Origin: Amycolatopsis viridis
GTDB taxonomy: Bacteria > Actinomycetota > Actinomycetes > Mycobacteriales > Pseudonocardiaceae
Direction: 5' to 3'
Assembly (NCBI RefSeq): GCF_011758765.1
Contig: NZ_JAANOU010000001.1
Location: 806,001 to 870,000, forward strand
Length of the DNA: 64,000 nt
How positions within the stretch are numbered: position 1 is the stretch's first letter; each line of letters begins with the position of its first letter. Below are positions 1 to 8,328 of this stretch, one piece after another. The position numbers and the translations under genes were made by a program. The notes below the pieces were generated by a model, which was not told the origin of the DNA, made no database searches, and saw only the letters and a program-made list of their open reading frames with translations.

Positions 1-47
1 CCGGGATCCGTCCTTGCGGAGCGGTCCGGAACCGTCTCGCGGCCGTA

Positions 48-1685
48 CTACAGGTAGGCGTCCGCGTCGTGGATCGTGTACGCGTAACCCTGTTCGGCGA
101 GGAACCGCTGCCGGTGCGCCGCGTATTCGGTGTCCAAGGTGTCCCGCGAGACCACCGAGTAGAAGTGCGCCTGCCTGCCGTCGGCCTTCGGCCGCAGCAG
201 CCGGCCCAGGCGCTGGGCCTCCTCCTGCCGGGAGCCGAAGGTGCCCGACACCTGGATGGCGACCGTCGCCTCCGGCAGGTCGATCGAGAAGTTCGCGACC
301 TTCGACACCACGAGCTTGTCGATCTCGCCGCGGCGGAACGCGTCGAACAGCGCCTCGCGCTCCTTGTTCCGCGTCGAACCCTGGATCACCGGCGCGTCCA
401 GCTCGGCGCCCAGTTCCTCCAGCTGGTCCAGGTAGGCGCCGATCACCAGGGTCTGTTCGCCCGCGTGTTTGTCCAGAATGGACTTCACCACCGGCATCTT
501 GGTCCGCGCGGTGGCGGCAAGCTTGTACTTGTCCTCGGATTCGGCCGTCGCGTACAGCAGGCGCTCGTTGTCGGTGAGCGTCACCCGCACCTCGATGCAC
601 TCGGCGGGCGCGATCCAGCCCTGCGCCTCGATGTCCCGCCACGGCGCGTCGTACCGCTTCGGCCCGATGAGCGAGAAGACGTCGCCTTCGCGGCCGTCCT
701 CGCGCACCAGGGTCGCGGTCAGGCCGAGACGGCGGCGGGACTGCAGATCCGCGGTCATGCGGAAGACCGGCGCGGGCAACAGGTGCACCTCGTCGTAGAC
801 GATCAGGCCCCAGTCCCGCGAGTCGAACAGCTCCAGGTGCTTGTACTCGCCCTTGGACTTGCGCGTGATCACCTGGTAGGTCGCGATGGTGACCGGGCGG
901 ATCTCCTTCTTCTCACCGGAGTACTCGCCGATCTCGTCCTCGGTCAGGGACGTGCGCGCCACCAGCTCGCGCTTCCACTGGCGGCCGGCGACGGTGTTGG
1001 TCACCAGGATGAGGGTGGTCGCCTGTGCCCTGGCCATGGCGGCGGCGCCGACGAGGGTCTTGCCCGCCCCGCAGGGCAGCACGACCACGCCGGACCCGCC
1101 GGCCCAGAACGCCTCGGCGGCCTGCCGCTGGTAGTCGCGCAGTCCCCAGCCCGTCTCGGCCAGGTGCATCGGGTGCGCCTCGCCGTCGACGTAGCCGGCC
1201 AGGTCCTCGGCCGGCCAGCCCACCTTGAGCAGCGCCTGCTTGAGCCGGCCCCGCTCCGACGGGTGCACCGCCACCGTGTCGTCGTCGATGCGGTTGCCCA
1301 GCATCGGGCTGATCTTCTTGTTGCGCAGCACCTCTTCGAGCACGGCCCGGTCGGTCGTGGTCATCACCAGGCCGTGCGCGGGGTTGTTGGTGATCTGCAG
1401 CCGGCCGAACCGCGCCATCGTGTCGACGATGTCGATCAGCAACGGCTGTGGCACCGGGAAGCGCGAGTACGTGGTCAGGGCGTCCACCACCTGCTCGGCG
1501 TCGTGGCCGGCGGCGCGGGCGTTCCACAACGCGAGCGGGGTGATGCGGTAGGTGTGCACGTGCTCGGGGGCCCGTTCCAGTTCGGCGAACGGGGCGATCG
1601 CGATCCGGGCGTCGTCGGCCATGGGGTGGTCGACCTCGAGCAGCACGGTCTTGTCGGATTGGACGATCAACGGGCCATCGGTCAC
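48..1685 (-). CDS. xpb: XPB/RAD25-type DNA repair helicase
   Basis: A 545-aa superfamily-2 DNA translocase/helicase of the XPB type, expected to unwind DNA in repair. Walker A GAGKT lies near residues 206-210 and the DEVH box near 298-301; the RED motif (LVRED) follows. The N-terminal ~100 residues form an XPB-type damage-recognition-like domain that is also present in the protein at 15537-17771. The GTG start at 1685 is chosen because AAGGA lies 5 nt upstream; a reading from further upstream would run into the monooxygenase gene. Only 8 nt separate it from the upstream gene's stop and the ribosome site overlaps that stop, so translation is probably coupled. Equivalent of M. tuberculosis Rv0861c (ercc3). 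Confidence 0.93.
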   Translation of the reverse strand: MTDGPLIVQSDKTVLLEVDHPMADDARIAIAPFAELERAPEHVHTYRITPLALWNARAAGHDAEQVVDALTTYSRFPVPQPLLIDIVDTMARFGRLQITNNPAHGLVMTTTDRAVLEEVLRNKKISPMLGNRIDDDTVAVHPSERGRLKQALLKVGWPAEDLAGYVDGEAHPMHLAETGWGLRDYQRQAAEAFWAGGSGVVVLPCGAGKTLVGAAAMARAQATTLILVTNTVAGRQWKRELVARTSLTEDEIGEYSGEKKEIRPVTIATYQVITRKSKGEYKHLELFDSRDWGLIVYDEVHLLPAPVFRMTADLQSRRRLGLTATLVREDGREGDVFSLIGPKRYDAPWRDIEAQGWIAPAECIEVRVTLTDNERLLYATAESEDKYKLAATARTKMPVVKSILDKHAGEQTLVIGAYLDQLEELGAELDAPVIQGSTRNKEREALFDAFRRGEIDKLVVSKVANFSIDLPEATVAIQVSGTFGSRQEEAQRLGRLLRPKADGRQAHFYSVVSRDTLDTEYAAHRQRFLAEQGYAYTIHDADAYL

Positions 1686-1693
1686 GTATTCCT

Positions 1694-3160
1694 TTATACG
1701 GCGTTGCCGGCGGCCGGGCCGTGCTGGTCGTGGGCCGGGGCGCCGAACCAGCGGGTCAGGGCGGCGTCGAGAGGGCCGCCGTCCGGCGTCCAGCACCGCG
1801 TACCGTCCGGCCGGATCAGCAGGGCGGCCTCGGTCAGGTGGTGGTCCGGTTTGGCCTGGACCCGGTCGACGCGGCCGGACCAGCCCGGCGGCAGTGGGTG
1901 GTCGCCGGTGAGGTCGAGCAGGAGACCACGTCCGGTCCTCAGCAGCGTCGACAGGCGGGTGGCACCGTCAGCGGTGAGCAGGTCGGCGTCGGGCACCCGG
2001 TCCGGACTATCCAAACCGGACATCATGCCGGCCAGGTAGTGGTTGGTGTCGGGCAGGCGCAGGAGGTCGACGAAGATGTCGCGCAGCGCGAGGACGTCTT
2101 CGCTCGGCTTCGGCGCGGCGAGCACGCGCTGGGCCGAGGTGTGGTGCAGCACGCGGGCGGCCGCCGGATGCCGTTCGTCCTGATAGGTGTCGAGCAGATC
2201 GTCCGGGGCCCAGCCGTGCACGGTGGCGGCCAGCTTCCAGCCGAGGTTGACGGCGTCCTGCACGCCGAGGTTCAGTCCCTGACCGCCGAGTGGCGGGTGG
2301 ATGTGGGCCGCGTCTCCCGCGAACAGGATCCGGCCGTGCCGGTACTGCTCGAGTTGCCGGGTCGCATCGCTCCACCGGGACGCGGTGAGGATGTCTGCCA
2401 GCCGGGTGTCCTCGCCGTAGACCGCGGTGAGGGCGTCGACGACCTCGCTCTCCTGGACCGGGCCGGTGCCCTGCGACTGGTCTTCGCGGCCGAACGTCAG
2501 CCGGTAGCGGTCGCCGCCGACGGGCACGAGCATCGACCAGTAGCCGTTCGCGTGCCGGGTCAGCTCGCTGATGTGTCCCGCTCGTTCGGGCACGAGCGCG
2601 GACACCGCGGCGAGCCGGATCTCGGCCAGCACGGCCTGGAAGGTGCCGGGCCGGCCGGGGAAGGGCAGGCCGAGCAGCTTGCGGACGGTGCTGTGCGCGC
2701 CATCGCAGGCCACCAGGTACCGGGCACGCAGGCTCCGGTCGGCGGTGGTGACGGTGACGCCGTCGCCGTCCTGCCGGACGCCGGTGACCGGTCGTCCCCG
2801 TCGCAGGTCGGCGCCGCGGCCGAGGGCGGCGTGCTCCAGGACCTCCTCCACGAGGTCCTGCCGGACGGACAGTGGCGAGGGGTGCCGGGTCGGCCAGGAC
2901 GAGTAGTCGAGCGGCACCGGCAGCGTCGCGAAGTGGCCGCCGACCGGCGCGCGGTCGTGGGCCCTCGCCTGCAGGGCGTCGAGCAGGCCGCGCTGCTCGA
3001 ACAGCTCCGCGGTGCGGGGCTGGATGGTGCCGCCCTTGGTCTGCTCGACGCGTTCGGTCAGCAGTTCCACGATCACGGTCCGGACGCCGGCGAGAGCGAG
3101 TTCGTGGGCGAGGGCCAGGCCGGTCGGGCCCGCTCCCGCGATGACGACATCGGCGTCCAC
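1694..3160 (-). CDS. FAD-dependent aromatic monooxygenase (PheA/TfdB family)
   Basis: A 488-aa flavoprotein hydroxylase. The N-terminal dinucleotide fold GAGPTG (about residues 8-13), the mid DG motif (ACDGAHS) and the FAD ribityl motif GDAAHIHPPLGGQG are all present, followed by a C-terminal thioredoxin-like tail. Such enzymes hydroxylate phenols, polyketides or drugs such as rifamycin; the substrate here cannot be read. GTG at 3160 follows GGGAGG by 5 nt. It diverges from a TetR regulator across 64 bp containing a palindrome, the usual layout for substrate-induced detoxification, and runs directly into the XPB gene. Confidence 0.88.
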   Translation of the reverse strand: MDADVVIAGAGPTGLALAHELALAGVRTVIVELLTERVEQTKGGTIQPRTAELFEQRGLLDALQARAHDRAPVGGHFATLPVPLDYSSWPTRHPSPLSVRQDLVEEVLEHAALGRGADLRRGRPVTGVRQDGDGVTVTTADRSLRARYLVACDGAHSTVRKLLGLPFPGRPGTFQAVLAEIRLAAVSALVPERAGHISELTRHANGYWSMLVPVGGDRYRLTFGREDQSQGTGPVQESEVVDALTAVYGEDTRLADILTASRWSDATRQLEQYRHGRILFAGDAAHIHPPLGGQGLNLGVQDAVNLGWKLAATVHGWAPDDLLDTYQDERHPAAARVLHHTSAQRVLAAPKPSEDVLALRDIFVDLLRLPDTNHYLAGMMSGLDSPDRVPDADLLTADGATRLSTLLRTGRGLLLDLTGDHPLPPGWSGRVDRVQAKPDHHLTEAALLIRPDGTRCWTPDGGPLDAALTRWFGAPAHDQHGPAAGNAV

Positions 3161-3180
3161 ATGTCCTCCCAGAGATAAAA

Positions 3181-3200
3181 GTATACTCAGTGCAGAATAC
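3181..3200. promoter_or_regulatory. candidate TetR operator between divergent genes
   Basis: A 20-bp imperfect palindrome of the form GTATnCT-N6-AGnATAC lies midway between the monooxygenase and the TetR gene. It contains TATACT on the plus strand (3182-3187), and TATACT also reads on the minus strand over 3180-3185, so binding would block both promoters. Assignment to the neighbouring TetR protein is inference. Confidence 0.6.
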
Positions 3201-3224
3201 GACCGAGTGAAAGGAGTTGCTAGT

Positions 3225-3911
3225 GTGCCCCCTGTGACGGAGCCCACCGGACTACGTGAACGCAAGAAGCAGCGCACGCGCGCGGCGATCTCCGATGCGG
3301 CGATCGAGCTGTTCCTCGCCCACGGGTTCGACCAGGTGTCCGTCGCGCAGGTGGCGGAGGCGGCCGAGGTCTCCCGGCGCACGTTGTTCGCGTACTTCCC
3401 GACGAAGGAATCGCTGGTCGTCCACCGCTTCGCCGACCACGAGACGGAAAGCGCACGGGTGGTGCGCGCCCGGCCGGACGGCCGGACCCCGCTGGAAGCA
3501 CTCCGGGAGCACTTCCTCGACGGACTCGACCGGCGCGACCCCATCACGGGCCTGAACGACGAGCCCGGCGTCCGCGCGTTGTACGAGCTGATCTTCGCCA
3601 CGCCGGCGCTGGTGGCCCGCATGCTCGAGTTCAACCAGACCGCCGAGGCGGCGCTGACCGAAGCCCTGACGGAGACCGCCGGGGTGGAGGTGGGCGAGGC
3701 ACGCGTGGCCGCGGCCGCGATCGTCGCGGTGCTCTGGACGCTCGCGCGGGAGAACCTCGCGGCCGTCGTGGCCGGGCGGCCCGCGGACGAGGTGTTCCCC
3801 GAGGCCGAGGCTGCCGCGCAGGAGGCGTTTCGGTTGCTGGACGGCGGCTTCGGCAGCCTCGGCGGCCGTAGCGGCGTGGCGAACGCCACAGAGCGGGAAC
3901 GTCACGGGTAG
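3225..3911 (+). CDS. TetR family transcriptional regulator
   Basis: A 228-aa TetR repressor. The N-terminal helix-turn-helix (about residues 15-65) reads AISDAAIELFLAHGF ... VAEAAEVSRRTLFAYFPTKE, a classic TetR signature; the rest is an all-helical ligand domain. GTG at 3225 is chosen because AAGGAG (3211-3216) sits 8 nt upstream. It is divergent from the FAD monooxygenase and most likely represses it and itself through the palindrome at 3181-3200. Confidence 0.9.
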   Translation: MPPVTEPTGLRERKKQRTRAAISDAAIELFLAHGFDQVSVAQVAEAAEVSRRTLFAYFPTKESLVVHRFADHETESARVVRARPDGRTPLEALREHFLDGLDRRDPITGLNDEPGVRALYELIFATPALVARMLEFNQTAEAALTEALTETAGVEVGEARVAAAAIVAVLWTLARENLAAVVAGRPADEVFPEAEAAAQEAFRLLDGGFGSLGGRSGVANATERERHG

Positions 3912-4036
3912 TGCCGGACGTCGTGCGGAGCGAAAGAGTTCGATGAGCGGGTGGAACCTCCGCACCGGGGCCAATACGATCGCCCGACGGACCGCGCGAC
4001 GAGTAGCGCGGGCGGGGCGCATGTGTCCGGGGTCGC

Positions 4037-4042
4037 TACCCT
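4037..4042 (+). promoter_or_regulatory. possible -10 box (TACCCT) of the first Cvn-type kinase
   Basis: TACCCT lies about 65 nt before the GTG of the kinase gene. The same hexamer appears at 14496-14501 before the orphan roadblock gene; the second kinase has TAGCCT at 9620-9625. No clear -35 is seen. The rest of the 3912-4108 gap shows no other feature. Confidence 0.35.
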
Positions 4043-4108
4043 CTCCGGGGTTGGCGATCCAGCCGGTGCCGATCCGAACCCGGTAAGACGGCAAGAGAAG
4101 GAAGTCAG

Positions 4109-6664
4109 GTGGCCCGGCGGCACAAGCGTCCCGAGAGCGGTGAGGCGCTGGACCGGCGGCCGGACACCCGCCCAGGCAGCCGGTGGCGGCTGCGGAACTG
4201 GCGGCTGCGCACCAAACTGATCGTCGTCCTGCTCATCCCGCTGCTGACGGTGCTGGTGCTGACCGCCCTGCACGCGCGCGGGGACCTGCAGCACGCGGAG
4301 CAGCTGGCGGAACTCGCCGCCCACAGCCGCGTCGACGCGGGCGTCAACGCCGTGGTGAACGAGCTGCAACGCGAGCGGGACCTCACGGTGCGCTTCGTCG
4401 CCGGGCAGCGCCGGAACGGGCTCAGCGAGCTGCGGGACCAACGCGCCCGGGTGGATCAGGCCGCGGGCGCGTTCGGCCGGGAACTGTCGGCGCAGCGTTC
4501 CCGCTTGTCCCCGCCCAGCGCCGAGGACCTCAGCGAGGCCCAGTCACGGCTCGCGGCACTGCCCGGGCTGCGTTATTCCGGCGAGTTCACGAATTCGTCT
4601 GCCGATTCAATCCTGACGTCCTACAGCGACCTCATCTCCGGCGTGCTCAACCTGTCCGACCAGGCGGTGGCGGAGATCGCGGACCCGGACCTCACCAGGC
4701 TGCGGCTGGCGGCCAACGCGCTGGCCCGGGTCAAGGACCAGATGTCGGTCAAGCGCGCCGTCCTGGACCAGGCGTTCGCCGAGGGCACCGTCTCCCCGGA
4801 CCGGTTGCGGAGACTCCTCGGTGCCGATGCCCAGCTCGTCGCCGCGCAGAACGACTACCGCACGTTCGCCACCGCGGCCGAGCAGCGGTCCTACGCGCAG
4901 ACCGTGTCCGGCCCGGCCGTGCAGACCGCGACCGCGTTGTTCGAACTCGCCGTGACCAGGAGCGAGAACGGGCAGAACCTGGCGGGGCTCGACTCCCGCC
5001 AGTGGGAGCAGGCGATCACCGGCACGATCGACCTGACCTACCAGGCGCAGCAGGCGTTGCAGGTGCAGACCCAGCAGCGGTGCGACGCGCTGGCTGCGGA
5101 CGCCCGCCGCTCCGCGACCGTGAACGCCGCGGTGGTGTTCGGTGCTCTGCTGCTGTGCGGCGTGCTCGCCGTGGTCATCGGCCGTTCGCTGCTGCGACCG
5201 CTGCGGATCCTGCGCAACACCGCGTTCGACGTCGCCGAGCACCGCCTGCCCGCCGCCGTGGACGAGATCCTCGCCGATCCGCACCCCGACTTCATGGCCG
5301 CGCACCGCGGTGTCGCGCCCGTGCCGGTGTTCACCCGCGAGGAGGTCGGCCAGGTCGCGCGCGCGTTCGACGCGGTGCACGGGCAGGCGGTGCGGCTGGC
5401 CGGTGAACAGGCGCTCCTGCGCGAGAACATCAACGCGATGTTCGTCAACCTCTCCAAGCGCACCCAGGACCTCGTCGAACGCCAGCTGTCGGTGCTGGAT
5501 CGGATGGAGGCCGACGAGCAGGACCCGGAAACCCTGGGTGGTCTGTTCGAACTCGACCACCTGGCGACGCGGATGCGGCGCAACAGCGAGAACCTGCTCG
5601 TGTTGTCCGGGCACGACTTCGGCGACGCGCAGGCCGAACCGGTCGCCGCCGAGGAGATCATCGGTGCGGCGTTGTCGGAGGTCGAGCACTACCAGCGGAT
5701 CGAGCTCACCGCGACGCCGGAGATCGCGATCCGCGGCGAGGCGTGCAACGACCTGGTGCACGTCGTCTCCGAGCTGCTCGAGAACGCGACGTTGTACTCG
5801 CCGCCCGACAAGACGGTGACCGTGGTCAGCTCACTCGCCGAGGACGGCGCGTGGCACGTGCACATCACCGACCAGGGCGCCGGGATGCCCCAGCCGGAGA
5901 TCGACCGCGCGAACAAGCGGCTGGCCGACCCGCCCGACGTGGACGTCGAGGTGTCGCGGCGGATGGGCCTGTTCGTGGTGGCCACCCTGGCCAAGCGCCA
6001 CGACATCCAGGTGCGGTTGCGGCCCGCGGACGGCGCCGGACTGGTGGCCACGGTCGTCGTCCCGGCTGCGCTGGTGATCGAGCACGTTCCGCCGGTCCCG
6101 GAGCCGCTGCCCGCCCCGGCCACCCCGGAACCCCCGGAACCGCCGCCGGCGCCGGTCGCGCTGCCGTCCCTCGCGCCGATCGCCCTGCCGGAGCCGGAAC
6201 CCGTGCCGCCGCCGGCTCCGGAACCGGAGCCGGACGACACGGTCGCGATCCCGGTGGTGCGGGACGAGCACCAGCGCGTGCCCGCGGAGCGGGACGTCGA
6301 CTGGCCGACCGCCGACAAGGACGTGTTCCCGCCCGAGGAAGAGGAACCGACCGAGCGGATGCCGGCCTACCAGGCGGTGTTGTCCCGGTGGTTCACGACC
6401 GGGGAGCACTGGCCGGTCAGCCGGCGGGACCCGGCGAACCAGGGGGAACGGCCGGAGTGGCCGGCGGAGCCGGAATGGCCGTCGTCGGACGGGGACGCGG
6501 CCGTGGACGGCAACCCGCCGAGCTTCCCCCAGCAGCTGCGGCGCCGGCCGGATTCGTTCGACCCGCCTACGCTTTCACTCGATCCGGACGAGGTCCGGCA
6601 TCGGATGTCGCGGCTGCAGAACGGCTTCGCCCGCGCCCGCGACGCGCGGGCGGCGGAGAGCTGA
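4109..6664 (+). CDS. NIT-domain sensor histidine kinase (CvnA-like), solitary
   Basis: An 851-aa membrane sensor kinase. Two transmembrane helices (about residues 33-52 and 340-358) flank an all-helical periplasmic domain of the nitrate/nitrite-sensing (NIT) type; a HAMP-like linker follows. The dimerisation helix contains LDHLATRMRRNSENL, where the His is the conserved one in this family, and the GHKL ATPase has N-box ELLENAT and G-box DQGAGMP. The tail after residue ~650 is Pro/Glu-rich and disordered, but keeps PAYQAVLSRWF and a C-terminal LQNGFARARDA segment also found in the kinase at 9740. The GTG start follows GAAGGAAG. No roadblock, DUF742 or GTPase gene accompanies it. Its 3' end overlaps the convergent permease gene by 98 bp. 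Confidence 0.88.
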   Translation: MARRHKRPESGEALDRRPDTRPGSRWRLRNWRLRTKLIVVLLIPLLTVLVLTALHARGDLQHAEQLAELAAHSRVDAGVNAVVNELQRERDLTVRFVAGQRRNGLSELRDQRARVDQAAGAFGRELSAQRSRLSPPSAEDLSEAQSRLAALPGLRYSGEFTNSSADSILTSYSDLISGVLNLSDQAVAEIADPDLTRLRLAANALARVKDQMSVKRAVLDQAFAEGTVSPDRLRRLLGADAQLVAAQNDYRTFATAAEQRSYAQTVSGPAVQTATALFELAVTRSENGQNLAGLDSRQWEQAITGTIDLTYQAQQALQVQTQQRCDALAADARRSATVNAAVVFGALLLCGVLAVVIGRSLLRPLRILRNTAFDVAEHRLPAAVDEILADPHPDFMAAHRGVAPVPVFTREEVGQVARAFDAVHGQAVRLAGEQALLRENINAMFVNLSKRTQDLVERQLSVLDRMEADEQDPETLGGLFELDHLATRMRRNSENLLVLSGHDFGDAQAEPVAAEEIIGAALSEVEHYQRIELTATPEIAIRGEACNDLVHVVSELLENATLYSPPDKTVTVVSSLAEDGAWHVHITDQGAGMPQPEIDRANKRLADPPDVDVEVSRRMGLFVVATLAKRHDIQVRLRPADGAGLVATVVVPAALVIEHVPPVPEPLPAPATPEPPEPPPAPVALPSLAPIALPEPEPVPPPAPEPEPDDTVAIPVVRDEHQRVPAERDVDWPTADKDVFPPEEEEPTERMPAYQAVLSRWFTTGEHWPVSRRDPANQGERPEWPAEPEWPSSDGDAAVDGNPPSFPQQLRRRPDSFDPPTLSLDPDEVRHRMSRLQNGFARARDARAAES

Positions 6665-7469
6665 CCGAACCCGGTCCGGCCAGCCGTTGCCGGGCGTCGA
6701 TCGCGCGGGCCAGGCGGGACAACGCGTAGTTGATCGCGAAGTACAGCAGGGCGATCACCAGGTAGGTCTGGATCAGCAGCCGGTTGTACCCGGCGAGGAC
6801 CTTGCCGCTCTCCAGCAGCTCGGCGTAGCTGACCACGATGCCGAGCGAGGTGTCCTTGACGACGCCCGCGGTCTGGCTGATCAGCGCGGGTACCACCCGG
6901 CGGATGGCCTGCGGGAAGATCACGTACCGCATCGCCTGGTGGGGCCGCATCCCCAGCGCGGCGGCGGCCTCGCCCTGGCCGGACTCCAGCGAACGGAAGC
7001 CGCTGCGGAAGATCTCGGCGAACTGCGCCGAGCGGGACACGGCGATCGGCAGGACGAGCTTCCACAGCAGCGGAAGGTCCAGGCCGTAGCGGGGTAGCGC
7101 GAACATCGCGAAGTAGATGAGCAGGAGCAGCGGAACGACCCGGATGGCCTCGACGTACACCCGCGCCGGTGCGCGGAGCGCGAGGTGCCGGGACACCCGG
7201 GCGAAGGCGAGCACGAGCCCGGCGAGCATGGCCAGCGCGACGGCCAGCACGGCCGCGAGAGCCGTTCCACCGAGGCCGCCGAGCAGGTAGCGCCACATCG
7301 GCCAGGAGCCGTAGGGCGCCCAGCGTGCGGCCGCGAGCTCCCCGTTGATCGCGAACTGCCGCACGGCCAGCGCGACCAGCACCAGCCCGGCGAGGACGGC
7401 AACCACGGTGACGGTGCGGATCCGCCGCCGGGCCCGCGGGCCGGGACTGTCGAAGAGCGGGGATGTCAT
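6567..7469 (-). CDS. gluD: glutamate-type amino acid ABC transporter permease (GluD-like)
   Basis: A 300-aa inner-membrane permease of the His/Glu/Gln (HisM) family with about five or six membrane helices. The EAA loop (EAAAALGMRPHQAMRYVIFPQA) that docks to the ATPase is intact. A basic, Ser/Pro-rich tail of about 35 residues follows the last helix and overlaps the convergent kinase gene. The ATG start overlaps the stop of a possible 73-aa reading frame (ATGA). Last gene of an operon with a second permease and a binding lipoprotein; no ATP-binding subunit is present here, so an ATPase from elsewhere must energise it. Confidence 0.88.
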   Translation of the reverse strand: MTSPLFDSPGPRARRRIRTVTVVAVLAGLVLVALAVRQFAINGELAAARWAPYGSWPMWRYLLGGLGGTALAAVLAVALAMLAGLVLAFARVSRHLALRAPARVYVEAIRVVPLLLLIYFAMFALPRYGLDLPLLWKLVLPIAVSRSAQFAEIFRSGFRSLESGQGEAAAALGMRPHQAMRYVIFPQAIRRVVPALISQTAGVVKDTSLGIVVSYAELLESGKVLAGYNRLLIQTYLVIALLYFAINYALSRLARAIDARQRLAGPGSVSSPPPARRGRGRSRSAAATSDAGPRPDRVKA

Positions 7470-7687
7470 GACGGGCCTGCCTGGGTGAGCACGAGTGACC
7501 GGGCCCGCAGGTGTGGGCGGGACCCGTTCCGACGGGCATGTCGTGACCGGCCGCCGGGCAAGCGGTTGACGGCGGCGTGCCGGACCGCGGAGTGACTTGC
7601 GGGCGGTGGTGGCAGCGCTTGCCGCAGGGCACGCCGGCTGACCCGGTCGTACGCTTCCACGACGGGGCGTGAGCCGGCCGGGGTCAT
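7466..7687 (-). CDS. possible 73-aa protein coupled between two permease genes
   Basis: An open frame of 73 codons exactly fills the 214-nt gap between the two permeases: its ATG overlaps the upstream stop and its TGA overlaps the downstream ATG, both as ATGA. The product would be Arg/Pro-rich (AYDRVSRRALRQALPPPP near the start) with no membrane segment or known domain. Against it, only about 78% of third codon positions are G/C, lower than the neighbouring genes, and no Shine-Dalgarno sequence is visible. It may be a real linker protein, a decayed gene or chance. Confidence 0.35.
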   Translation of the reverse strand: MTPAGSRPVVEAYDRVSRRALRQALPPPPASHSAVRHAAVNRLPGGRSRHARRNGSRPHLRARSLVLTQAGPS

Positions 7688-8328
7688 CGGGGGATCGCCA
7701 GCTTTCGTTCCGTCAGTGCGGTTCCCGCGGAGATCATCAGCGCCAGCACGGCGTAACAGACCCCAGCCCCGATGTAGACCGGCAGCGGTTCCGCCAGGAC
7801 GAGGTTGATCCGGTTCGCCGCCTCGGTCAGTTCGACCACCCCCACCGCGGCGGCGAGGGCGGTGTTCATCAACAGCTGGATGGTGACGTTGCCGAGCGGC
7901 TGCACGATCGCGCGCAGCGCCTGCGGCAGGACCACCGCCGCCAGTGACTGTCCGAAACCGAGCCCGAGCGCGCGGGCCGCCTCGGTCTGTCCCGCTCCCA
8001 CCGCGTTCACGCCTGCCCGCAGCGTTTCGGCGTAGTACGAAGCCATGTACAGAGCCGTCGCTGCAGCCGCCGTCGTGAACAGGCCGAAACTGATTCCCAC
8101 CGCCGGCAGCCCGAACACGAACAGCACCAGCCACACCGCGAGCGGAATGTTCTGGAACAGCTCCACATAAGCGGTGCCGAACGCGCGCAGCGGGCGGACC
8201 GGGCAGATTCGGAACGCGGTGATCACCACCGCGACCGTCACCGCACCGGCGAAGCTGAACACGGTCAGCAGGACCGTGTTCAGCGCACCCTCGGCGAACG
8301 TCCCGAGGTGATCGCCCCACCCGTTCAC
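7684..8328 (-). CDS. gluC: glutamate-type amino acid ABC transporter permease (GluC-like)
   Basis: A 214-aa polar amino acid permease with about five membrane helices and the EAA loop TEAARALGLGFGQSLAAVVLPQ. It pairs with the second permease (6567-7469) to form the membrane channel for the substrate delivered by the lipoprotein at 8325-9251. The ATG start overlaps the lipoprotein stop (ATGA), so the two are translationally coupled. Confidence 0.9.
   Translation of the reverse strand: MNGWGDHLGTFAEGALNTVLLTVFSFAGAVTVAVVITAFRICPVRPLRAFGTAYVELFQNIPLAVWLVLFVFGLPAVGISFGLFTTAAAATALYMASYYAETLRAGVNAVGAGQTEAARALGLGFGQSLAAVVLPQALRAIVQPLGNVTIQLLMNTALAAAVGVVELTEAANRINLVLAEPLPVYIGAGVCYAVLALMISAGTALTERKLAIPR

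Noticed and set aside
69-2039. Long plus-strand open frame (656 codons) opposite the XPB gene
   Set aside because: It is the antisense shadow of xpb and the monooxygenase; composition is Arg/Val/Gln-rich with no domain, as expected in high-GC DNA.
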